A stretch of DNA of 64,000 bases, taken from positions 49,337 through 113,336 of the forward strand of contig JAFZXK010000005.1 in the NCBI GenBank assembly GCA_017616785.1, given 5' to 3'. The position numbers and the translations under genes were made by a program. The notes beneath the pieces were generated by a model, which saw only the letters and a list, made by a program, of their open reading frames with translations, had not been told where the DNA came from and ran no database searches. How positions within the stretch are numbered: position 1 is the first letter of the stretch; every line of letters begins with the position of its first letter. Of the stretch, positions 42,557-49,113 are shown in pieces. This stretch comes from Alphaproteobacteria bacterium (GTDB lineage: Bacteria > Pseudomonadota > Alphaproteobacteria > Rs-D84).

Positions 42557-42578
42557 AATGTATCATAATGTATCAAAA
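42557..42578 (-). repeat. Two 10-bp phased TGATACA repeats, inverted
   Basis: On the minus strand TGATACATTA and TGATACAT are 10 bp apart. A second 10-bp periodic pair, AACATTTATC AACATTTGTC, follows at 42601-42620. Confidence 0.5.
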
Positions 42579-42675
42579 GCATAAAAAAGGCTAGATTAGC
42601 AACATTTATCAACATTTGTCAATTTTGTTCATCGGCGTCACCCGACCAAAAAATCGCAACTTTCAAACGAATCGA

Positions 42676-42711
42676 TTTTGATAGAAAAAAGCATATATTT
42701 TTCTATCAAAA
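42676..42711. repeat. 14-bp perfect inverted repeat with 8-bp loop
   Basis: TTTTGATAGAAAAA and TTTTTCTATCAAAA form a palindrome between the island integrase region and the abiE operon. It could be a terminator or protein site. Confidence 0.5.
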
Positions 42712-42767
42712 AATTATGATGATTTTTAGTTTAATTTTGTTCTCTGAATAACACAACTAAAAAAGAC

Positions 42768-42825
42768 TTGATTTTTATAATAAAATGTCGTATATTGACA
42801 CTATATAAATGTCGTATAATGACAC
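42768..42825 (+). promoter_or_regulatory. abiE promoter with two operator copies
   Basis: TTGATT (42768-42773) and TATATT (42791-42796) are spaced by 17 bp. The 16-mers TGTCGTATATTGACAC (42786-42801) and TGTCGTATAATGACAC (42810-42825) differ at one base, are half-palindromic (TGTC and GACA), and lie 24 bp apart. The first covers the -10. Autorepression by AbiEi is known in the family. Confidence 0.7.
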
Positions 42826-42839
42826 AAAAGGTGTTTATA

Positions 42840-43304
42840 ATGAAAAGTAAAAGAACTCTGTTAGAGAGAATTTTATTACGCATAAAGAAAAGCAAAGATA
42901 ATTCTTTTATCCTAAGGGACTTTAATGACTTCACAGAACAATATGACTACGATCAAGTTTTACGTGCTTTACGTATATTGGTAAAAAATGGCACGTTAAT
43001 TAAGATCGGGCGTGGCATATATACAAAAACACGTACTTTCAATAATGGTTTTGTTGCTCCAAATGATACTATAGGCAATCTAGCAGAAGAAGCATTACAA
43101 AAATTTGGGGTAAAAACAGACAAGTCAACTTATTGGCAAGAATACAATGCCGGCCTATCAACTCAAATCCCAACAGGCAGAGTTATTGCTGTAAACAAAC
43201 GCATCAGACGAAATATTGGTTTTAATGGCTTTAATGTTTCTTTTGAACAAATCAATGGTAAATATAAAAACAGATGGTATAATGCTAGCACTGCAAGAGT
43301 ATAA
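42840..43304 (+). CDS. abiEi: AbiEi-type antitoxin (DUF6088-like)
   Basis: The 154-residue product has an N-terminal winged helix (FILRDFNDF, YDQVLRALRILVKNGTLIKI, GRGIYTK) and a C-terminal alpha/beta domain with NKRIRRNIGF. This is the pattern of the antitoxin-regulator of type IV systems, which represses its own promoter. The ATG at 42840 has the RBS AAAAGG. It ends two bases before the AbiEii gene. Confidence 0.82.
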   Translation: MKSKRTLLERILLRIKKSKDNSFILRDFNDFTEQYDYDQVLRALRILVKNGTLIKIGRGIYTKTRTFNNGFVAPNDTIGNLAEEALQKFGVKTDKSTYWQEYNAGLSTQIPTGRVIAVNKRIRRNIGFNGFNVSFEQINGKYKNRWYNASTARV

Positions 43305-43306
43305 CA

Positions 43307-44194
43307 ATGTCTTTGAATATGGATTTTTTTGAACAAATAGCTATTGAAAAAGGATGTGATATTGCTTTCCCTGTTAAAGAACATTTCTTGATTCAAGTAA
43401 TTCAACAGTTAGTATCAAGATTTTATTCTGCTGAAGGCGAGTTAATATTTGGCGGCGGGACTAGTCTAGTATGTGCATATGATGAATTAACTAAACGTTT
43501 TAGTGAAGATGCTGATTTCAGATTTGTTCCTCGTCCAAGATCAACTGCTAATGTTCGTAAAACTTTAATGGATATCGCTCATAGCTTAAAAGGTTTTGAT
43601 CTAATAGAAGAACCCGCCCCAGAAAGCAATAAAATTGAGTTTAGATTTGTAGATACAGAAAATATTGTTCAAAAACATTCTTCATTGCGTCCCTACATAA
43701 AATTGGAAGTGTTTTTTACAAACAATCTGTTTTATGAACCACAAGTAAAAGAAATATCTTCTTTTTATGATAAATTATCTGGCACAAATTCAGGATTCAA
43801 ACTAAAATGCGTGTCGTTAGAAGATACCACTATAGATAAAATCAGTTCGTTTGTATGGCGTATTTTATCAACAGATACAGAAAGATCACAATACTGTCCG
43901 GCCGACATGAGACATTTACATGATCTCTTTTTCTTGGCTTCAAAGATTGATATTGATAGAACATTTAAATCTAACATGATCAGTGTTTTTGATTCTGATA
44001 TGAAACAACGTATGCAAAATCAATATCCTTTTGATATATGCGTTAGGGATGTGATTGACTTGTTACATCGCAACAAACAGTTCAAATCCGATTATGAACA
44101 ATATGTTGCAAACATGTCATATGCAAAAAATGCTGACAGATTATCTTTTGAAGATGCTTGCAGATCTTTCGAAGAATTAACAAGCAAAATTTAG
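43307..44194 (+). CDS. abiEii: AbiEii nucleotidyltransferase toxin
   Basis: The 295-residue product is a nucleotidyltransferase: LIFGGGTSLVCAYDE with the GGT motif, then FSEDADFRF with the Asp pair and KLEVFFTN with the third acidic site. AbiEii toxins transfer nucleotides to tRNA or other targets and halt growth on phage infection. The gene is coupled to its antitoxin and lies at the right end of the island. Confidence 0.88.
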   Translation: MSLNMDFFEQIAIEKGCDIAFPVKEHFLIQVIQQLVSRFYSAEGELIFGGGTSLVCAYDELTKRFSEDADFRFVPRPRSTANVRKTLMDIAHSLKGFDLIEEPAPESNKIEFRFVDTENIVQKHSSLRPYIKLEVFFTNNLFYEPQVKEISSFYDKLSGTNSGFKLKCVSLEDTTIDKISSFVWRILSTDTERSQYCPADMRHLHDLFFLASKIDIDRTFKSNMISVFDSDMKQRMQNQYPFDICVRDVIDLLHRNKQFKSDYEQYVANMSYAKNADRLSFEDACRSFEELTSKI

Positions 44195-44273
44195 TCTGTT
44201 GGTTGCGGTAAAACCACAAAAAAATTCCGTGCGTCAATTTTTAAGAATGTTTTTTTGTATGCTCTAGATACAT

Positions 44274-44362
44274 CTAGCTACACAACGACACAATTTTTCT
44301 CCTACACAATGGCTACACAACAAAAATTGGCTACACGATGGACACACGGCTACACAATTCGC
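44274..44362 (+). repeat. Cluster of CTACACAA-type repeats, right side of the island
   Basis: CTACACAA or a one-base variant appears about five times in 90 bp, often as GGCTACACAA. The same motif is near tRNA-Asn at 26085. The rest of 44195-44757 is A/T-rich, with ACGGACTAGTCCGT palindromes but no gene I can support. Confidence 0.45.
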
Positions 44363-44757
44363 AAACGCTTGATTTCTGCGCCATACACAATGTTCATAAA
44401 AAATTTTTCTGAAATTCTGTGACCTGCTGTTAATTCACTTATCAAAAAACCGTATAGATTATACGTGCGGAATGCGCCGGATTTCTGCGGAAATTTAAGA
44501 AAAACATCGACCGGTTTCAAAAGTCAAAAAACACCATTTTTTGCTCAAACACACGGACTAGTCCGTATATCACAACAAACAACCTCTTGAAAGCCGCAGA
44601 AAACCGACACCTTAGTCCGTGTGTCTGCTAAATTTTTTGTGTTTTTGTGGCTGATTACCGGTCAAAAATGGAAAATCTACATATTTGCTACACAAGACAT
44701 AAATACGATAAAAGAAACGCCCCTTAGGGCACCTTATCAAAAAAATGTATTCTGTAT

Positions 44758-45087
44758 TTACATCACAGCAACATTTAAACTTCCATTAGCTGGACGATCA
44801 AGTGGCATAATTTTAGCTAATTCTGCATCAGTTATATTACGAGATGCCAACACCATATCGTAATGTGTTTGAATACGCAGAAAGTATCCTTGGGATAATC
44901 CAAAATAACGAGTAAGTCGTAAATCTATTGCAGCAGAAATCCCACGTGTTCCATGAACTATGCCATGAATATAATTAGCCGGAACACCAATCGCCCGCGC
45001 CAGAGCATTCATAGATAAATTTAATGGCTCCATGAATTCTTCACGTAACACTGTTCCAACATGATCGATATCAATATAGTTAGACAT
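44758..45087 (-). CDS. higA: HigA family antitoxin
   Basis: The 109-residue protein has the HigA pattern: HVGTVLREEFMEPLNLSMNA, then LARAIGVPANYIHGIVHG as the helix-turn-helix and YFLRIQTHYDM. It neutralises HigB and represses the operon. It lies 67 bp downstream of higB and has its own promoter and operator in that gap. Confidence 0.92.
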   Translation of the reverse strand: MSNYIDIDHVGTVLREEFMEPLNLSMNALARAIGVPANYIHGIVHGTRGISAAIDLRLTRYFGLSQGYFLRIQTHYDMVLASRNITDAELAKIMPLDRPANGSLNVAVM

Positions 45088-45113
45088 CTTAATACCTCTT
45101 TCTTAATCTTATT

Positions 45114-45147
45114 GTGTATTATATAATATATAACACATAAAAGTCAA
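45114..45147 (-). promoter_or_regulatory. Internal higA promoter with palindromic operator
   Basis: On the minus strand TTGACT (45142-45147) and TATAAT (45118-45123) have an 18-bp spacer. The -10 lies inside a 23-bp near-palindrome at 45114-45136 bounded by GTGT and ACAC. Confidence 0.65.
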
Positions 45148-45154
45148 GTGCTTT

Positions 45155-45436
45155 TTAGTGGTATTCTACTATCTCAACATTATTTGCTTCATGTTCAGTC
45201 CACGTAAAACAAATCCTATATTTATGGTTTATACGAATAGACCACTGACCTTTGCGGTCGCCGGATAAAGTTTCCAACATATTAGATGGTGGAATACACA
45301 AATCATCGACCGTTTCAGACGCATCCAACATAGCCAACTTTTGAAACGCGCGTTTTTGAATATCTGTTGGGAATTTCTTTGACCTTATTCCATGGAATAT
45401 TTTTTCTGTTTCACGACAATTAAATGATTTTATCAT
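45155..45436 (-). CDS. higB: HigB/RelE family toxin
   Basis: The 93-residue product has the HigB pattern: KIFHGIRSKKFPTDIQKRAF, LETLSGDRKGQWSIRINHKY, and RICFTW. Such toxins cut mRNA on the ribosome. The gene comes first in the higBA order, on the minus strand. Confidence 0.92.
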   Translation of the reverse strand: MIKSFNCRETEKIFHGIRSKKFPTDIQKRAFQKLAMLDASETVDDLCIPPSNMLETLSGDRKGQWSIRINHKYRICFTWTEHEANNVEIVEYH

Positions 45437-45522
45437 ACCAAATCCATTATTGAGCTAAGTTCAGTTTAGCCATTTATACCAATTTTATCAAGACATTTTA
45501 TCTATGAATGCATAGAAACATA

Positions 45523-45551
45523 TTGATTTTTAGGCCATTTTATGATATAAT
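45523..45551 (+). promoter_or_regulatory. Promoter of the minor head/muramidase gene (shared phage-gene design)
   Basis: TTGATT (45523-45528) and TATAAT (45546-45551) have a 17-bp spacer starting TTTA, close to the promoters at 12725 and 61039. Confidence 0.7.
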
Positions 45552-45566
45552 ATTCAGCAATCAGAG

Positions 45567-45615
45567 GCGCATTATTGCGCTGTTTTTATTGCTCGCTTCG
45601 TGCGGGCTTTTTTTA
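45567..45615 (+). terminator. Two tandem terminators before the RBS
   Basis: GCGCA-TTAT-TGCGC (45567-45580) is followed by TGTTTTTATT. GCTCGC-TTCGT-GCGGGC (45591-45607) is followed by seven T. Both precede the RBS AAAAGGATAA. Confidence 0.65.
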
Positions 45616-45634
45616 TTTAACAAAAGGATAAATC

Positions 45635-46492
45635 ATGAACAAAATACCAACAAATATATTAAACTTGATGCAAAGTGATGCTTATACAAATTCTACCAAT
45701 CCGAATCATGCAACTGTTGCGAAACAAGTCCAAAGTTATTTTGAAAACAAATATGGAAACAGCACAATTGATGCAACAGGACGCAACGTCACAGTAAGAA
45801 AAGCATGGATTTGGCATGCCGTAATAGATGACAGAACTTGTGAAGATTGCGCAAGTTTTTCTGATACCATTTATGAAGACAGAGATGAAATTCCGAAAAA
45901 TCCGCATCATGACAATTGCCGGTGTTGGATAGAAGAAACAGAATTAGACGATAACGACAAACCTGTTATTGATAACAGAAAGCAAGACATCATTCATAAA
46001 ACCATGGCAGAAGAAGGCGGCTATGTTGATAACCCAAACATAATAGACCAACCAACAAATTCTGGTATAACACAACCAACGCTTGATAAATATAATACAG
46101 ATCATCCAGAGTTTAATTTCCCAGATAATGTAAAAGATTTAACTGGAGAACAAGCACAACAAATTTATGGCGAAGATTATTACGACGAACGCCGAATTGG
46201 AGAAATAGAAAACGAACGTATCGCGGCTGCTATATTTGATATGGGGGTTATGAGTAATTTCAATAACGTTGGGAAAACTATTCAAGAAACATTAAACGAT
46301 TCAATGGATGCAAATTTAAAAATAGATAGCAAAATTGGCGACAAAACAATTGATGCTTTGAACAATATACCCAATGATAAAGTTGATGATTTTATGCAAG
46401 ATTTAAAAGAAAACAGAATTGAATACCTACAAGGGTTATCTGGATGGGATAAATACGGTGATGGTTGGACAAGTCGTACAAATAGATATTGA
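45635..46492 (+). CDS. Phage minor-head (SPP1 gp7/Mu F-like) fragment fused to a GH108 muramidase domain
   Basis: The 285-residue product has two parts. Residues of about 50-105 hold AWIWHAVIDDRTCEDCASFS and NPHHDNCRCW, the Cys-rich end of phage head morphogenesis proteins. Residues of about 125-285 resemble GH108 peptidoglycan hydrolases, with MAEEGGYVDNP (the EGGY motif), SGITQPTLDKYNTDHPE, DLTGEQAQQIYGEDYYD and AAAIFDMGVMS. I cannot recall this fusion as a standard architecture. No signal peptide is present. The leader carries two terminators after a phage-type promoter. A GH108-like paralogue with a signal peptide follows. Confidence 0.75.
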   Translation: MNKIPTNILNLMQSDAYTNSTNPNHATVAKQVQSYFENKYGNSTIDATGRNVTVRKAWIWHAVIDDRTCEDCASFSDTIYEDRDEIPKNPHHDNCRCWIEETELDDNDKPVIDNRKQDIIHKTMAEEGGYVDNPNIIDQPTNSGITQPTLDKYNTDHPEFNFPDNVKDLTGEQAQQIYGEDYYDERRIGEIENERIAAAIFDMGVMSNFNNVGKTIQETLNDSMDANLKIDSKIGDKTIDALNNIPNDKVDDFMQDLKENRIEYLQGLSGWDKYGDGWTSRTNRY

Positions 46493-46524
46493 TTTTTTGG
46501 TGTATATCCTGCAATAATAGGCGT

Positions 46525-47022
46525 ATGAAAAAGTTAGTATTTGTATTATTATTGTTAGTCCCAATGGTTGCTATTGCTGATAGACGTAGTGATTTTGTTA
46601 ACAGAATAGTTGAATACGAAAACACGCAAAGCAACCATGATACTGCACATATAAATGCGTATGGTGTAAATCAAGAAAAACTTGATATTTATCGTGCAGC
46701 ACATCCGGACTATTTTTTTCCTGTGAGCATAAAAGAATTAACCAGAGAACAAGCCAAACAAATTTTGTCTTATTTTTGGGATAATTACAGATTTAGTAAT
46801 TATAAATACGATGAAATTCAAGAAAAAGTTTGGGATATGATGATTCATATGCAGATGTCCGAATTGGAAAATAAAATCAATGGGGCAATTCGTGAATATT
46901 ATAAATTTGATGACGATTTTTATGTGCCATTCGGCTCTATAGCCTCCGTTGATTTATTAAATGGTATGAAACCAAAAAATATTCCTGATTTTTATTTGAT
47001 ACTGGATAAAATTAAATACTAA
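46525..47022 (+). CDS. Exported GH108-like protein
   Basis: The 165-residue precursor starts MKKLVFVLLLLVPMVAIADR, a signal peptide. The mature part parallels the muramidase half of the preceding gene (INAYGVNQEKLDIYRAAHPD, IKELTREQAKQILSYFWDNY), so it belongs to the same family. The EGG motif reads EYEN here, so activity is uncertain. It starts 32 bases after the preceding stop, without a strong RBS. A cell-wall role in phage release or in wall turnover is possible. Confidence 0.72.
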   Translation: MKKLVFVLLLLVPMVAIADRRSDFVNRIVEYENTQSNHDTAHINAYGVNQEKLDIYRAAHPDYFFPVSIKELTREQAKQILSYFWDNYRFSNYKYDEIQEKVWDMMIHMQMSELENKINGAIREYYKFDDDFYVPFGSIASVDLLNGMKPKNIPDFYLILDKIKY

Positions 47023-47026
47023 CTTT

Positions 47027-47452
47027 ATGACAAAGATATTTACGATTGGTTTTAGTGGAAAAAAGCCAGAAGTTTTTCTGGAGGTTTTGAATGCGGGGCG
47101 TATAAGTTGTGTATGGGATATTCGTCTTTGGCGGCAAAGCACTTATGTCCCGTATTATAATGGCGATAATTTGGCGGCGGTGCTTGGTAATCGCTATGAA
47201 TATCATCCGGATTTTTCGCCAAGCTGTGATTTTCTGGCCAATTATAAAGATAAAAAACTTGCGTGGAGTGAATTTGAGCAAAAATATCGCGAATTGTTAA
47301 ACGTGCGCAATCCGCTACAAAAGTGCGCCGTTGAAAAATTGAACCGAATATGTTTGCTTTGCACAGAAAAGACAGCAGATATGTGTCACAGGCGATTAGC
47401 AGCTGAATACATCGCAAGCCAAATTCCAGATATTGAAATCGTGCATTTATAA
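47027..47452 (+). CDS. DUF488 family protein
   Basis: The 141-residue product has the DUF488 pattern: FTIGFSGKKPEVFLEVL at the start, VWDIRLWRQSTYVPYYN in the middle and ICLLCTEKTADMCHRRLAA at the end, with conserved Cys and His. The family's function is not well known; some members are thought to act in modification or redox chemistry. It starts four bases after the preceding stop and is probably cotranscribed, though unrelated in function. Confidence 0.85.
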   Translation: MTKIFTIGFSGKKPEVFLEVLNAGRISCVWDIRLWRQSTYVPYYNGDNLAAVLGNRYEYHPDFSPSCDFLANYKDKKLAWSEFEQKYRELLNVRNPLQKCAVEKLNRICLLCTEKTADMCHRRLAAEYIASQIPDIEIVHL

Positions 47453-47478
47453 ATTCAAATATTTTACAATAGAGTTTT

Positions 47479-47664
47479 TTATAGTTTTTTGTTCGATTTT
47501 GCCGGGCACGCGCAAGACGGCGATACTGTGCCATCGCGACAAACTATTCTTCCATCATTTGAACAACGTGCGACGCCACCATGCCAACTGCAACAACCGC
47601 TGTTCGCGTATGATGGTCGAACTAAACTAGCGACAACTGTAATAAGCAATAATAATCTTCTCAT
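47479..47664 (-). CDS. Small exported Cys-rich protein
   Basis: The 61-residue precursor has a signal peptide (MRRLLLLITVVASLVRPSYA) followed by SGCCSWHGGVARC and CRDGTVSPSCAC. The even number of cysteines indicates disulfides in the periplasm. Small proteins with SGCCS-HGGV and C-DGT-SP motifs are widespread and of unknown role. It lies downstream of the DUF488 gene on the opposite strand. Confidence 0.7.
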   Translation of the reverse strand: MRRLLLLITVVASLVRPSYANSGCCSWHGGVARCSNDGRIVCRDGTVSPSCACPAKSNKKL

Positions 47665-47700
47665 TTAACACCCCAGATGCGATATAAAACCCTAACAATA

Positions 47701-48594
47701 TCAATTCCAAAAATCAAAAAAGTTAAACCATTGTTTTGGATATTTTAATATAAGATTTTCTAAGAAATCTGCGTATTCCTGCGCCATTTGTTCCGGTGTT
47801 ATCGTGCTTATTTTGCGAACAAACACACAATATTTTCGGGCGTAAATCTTCATATTGGCAATTGCAAACACCGGATGCCCACAGGCGCGTGCGAAACGAA
47901 AAACACCCATTGGCAAGAAACATTCGCGTCCAAGTAATTTTACTTTTATTACTTTGTCCGGGGCACTTGGCGATTTTCTATCACCCGCCATCATAATCAA
48001 TTCGCCACGACACAATGCATCATACATATCGGACGCAGTAGAAATATCTATGTTATCGGTTGGATGAATAATGGTATTTTTATAGTTTGAATGCCTGGCA
48101 ATAAATCTACGAAACACAGGATTTTGGCCGGTATTCATAAATGCATGCATACATTTGTCCGCTGCATTTGGAATTGCACAAAGAGCCTCTATGTTTCCAA
48201 GGTGCGAACATATAAAAAAAGCACCCTGCCCCACCAATAATAATGTTTCTAAACTTTTCCAATCATCATCTTGATTTATCGCGAATTTTATTGGTGTTTT
48301 GTTATCGCATATTGTTGACATTTTATCAATCACAGAATCCGCAAATGCGTTAATGTGTGACACGGATGAAAATTTTGATAAATTGTGTCCATGCGCATAC
48401 TCATACGCATTTAGTATCTTTTTATAGTTTTTTGATACCGTCCGGGCACCCCGCGCACCAATCGTAATAAACAACGTGATTATGGACACAATACACTTTA
48501 ATACGCGTATTCCGAATATACGATACACCCACCACAGTAATTCCATACGAATGGACCCCGCACCCCGTTCATGAATTTGATACCAATTTGCCAC
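47701..48594 (-). CDS. LpxL/HtrB-like acyltransferase of the aryl-polyene cluster
   Basis: The 297-residue protein is a membrane-bound lysophospholipid-type acyltransferase. It has WYQIHERGAGSIRMELLWWV at the start, a membrane helix near residues 30-48, ICSHLGNIEAL (the H-x4-E-like catalytic site), and MMAGDRKSP with FLPMGVFRFARACGHPVFA further on. In aryl-polyene clusters such enzymes join the pigment to a lipid anchor. It is divergent from the PPTase gene, with only 39 bp between the starts. Confidence 0.83.
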   Translation of the reverse strand: MANWYQIHERGAGSIRMELLWWVYRIFGIRVLKCIVSIITLFITIGARGARTVSKNYKKILNAYEYAHGHNLSKFSSVSHINAFADSVIDKMSTICDNKTPIKFAINQDDDWKSLETLLLVGQGAFFICSHLGNIEALCAIPNAADKCMHAFMNTGQNPVFRRFIARHSNYKNTIIHPTDNIDISTASDMYDALCRGELIMMAGDRKSPSAPDKVIKVKLLGRECFLPMGVFRFARACGHPVFAIANMKIYARKYCVFVRKISTITPEQMAQEYADFLENLILKYPKQWFNFFDFWN

Positions 48595-48633
48595 TGTCCT
48601 TGCCTTTGGCTATTTTTGTGTTATAGTTCGTGC

Positions 48634-49113
48634 ATGCATATCTATATAGCAGATTTAGATACAATATGCAACCAAGACGATTTGATTAGTAAATTATCGC
48701 CCGCGGGTTTTGCACGTTATCAATCTTTTCATCGTGAAATTCGTGCAAAGCAATTTTTGGTTTCACATGCGATTATGGCGGATATCCGCGACAAATTCAA
48801 ACATATATCCATTGCGCACAAAGACAAATTTGTTATCCTTGTTGCGTCCGACGCCCCAATTGGTGTGGATATAGAAGACACTTCCAAAAATCGTGATTTT
48901 GATTCTTTGGCCGAATTTATGCATTTCGATACAGCCAAAAATGCAGATGAATTTTATCGTCTTTTCACATTATCCGAAGCCGAATATAAGGCGCATCCGG
49001 CCACCAATTTACGAAAATATTTTTATCAACTTGGTAAATATATGATTTGCATAGTATCAAATGATTTGAAAACGGTATGGGAAAATCAAAATTTAATCCC
49101 TGAAAAAATATAG
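48634..49113 (+). CDS. 4'-phosphopantetheinyl transferase
   Basis: PPTases load the phosphopantetheine arm onto ACPs. The 159-residue product has the Sfp-type core: FLVSHAIMADI, then APIGVDIED with the metal-binding Asp and Glu, and FYRLFTLSEAEYKAHPA in place of the WxxKEA helix. It is short, but the core motifs are present. The start at 48634 follows the divergent acyltransferase. The 3' end overlaps the MMPL gene by 21 bases (convergent). It most likely activates the two ACPs of this cluster. Confidence 0.78.
   Translation: MHIYIADLDTICNQDDLISKLSPAGFARYQSFHREIRAKQFLVSHAIMADIRDKFKHISIAHKDKFVILVASDAPIGVDIEDTSKNRDFDSLAEFMHFDTAKNADEFYRLFTLSEAEYKAHPATNLRKYFYQLGKYMICIVSNDLKTVWENQNLIPEKI

Noticed and set aside
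44621..44863. 80-codon frame opposite higA
   Set aside because: It runs into the antisense of higA and has no RBS.
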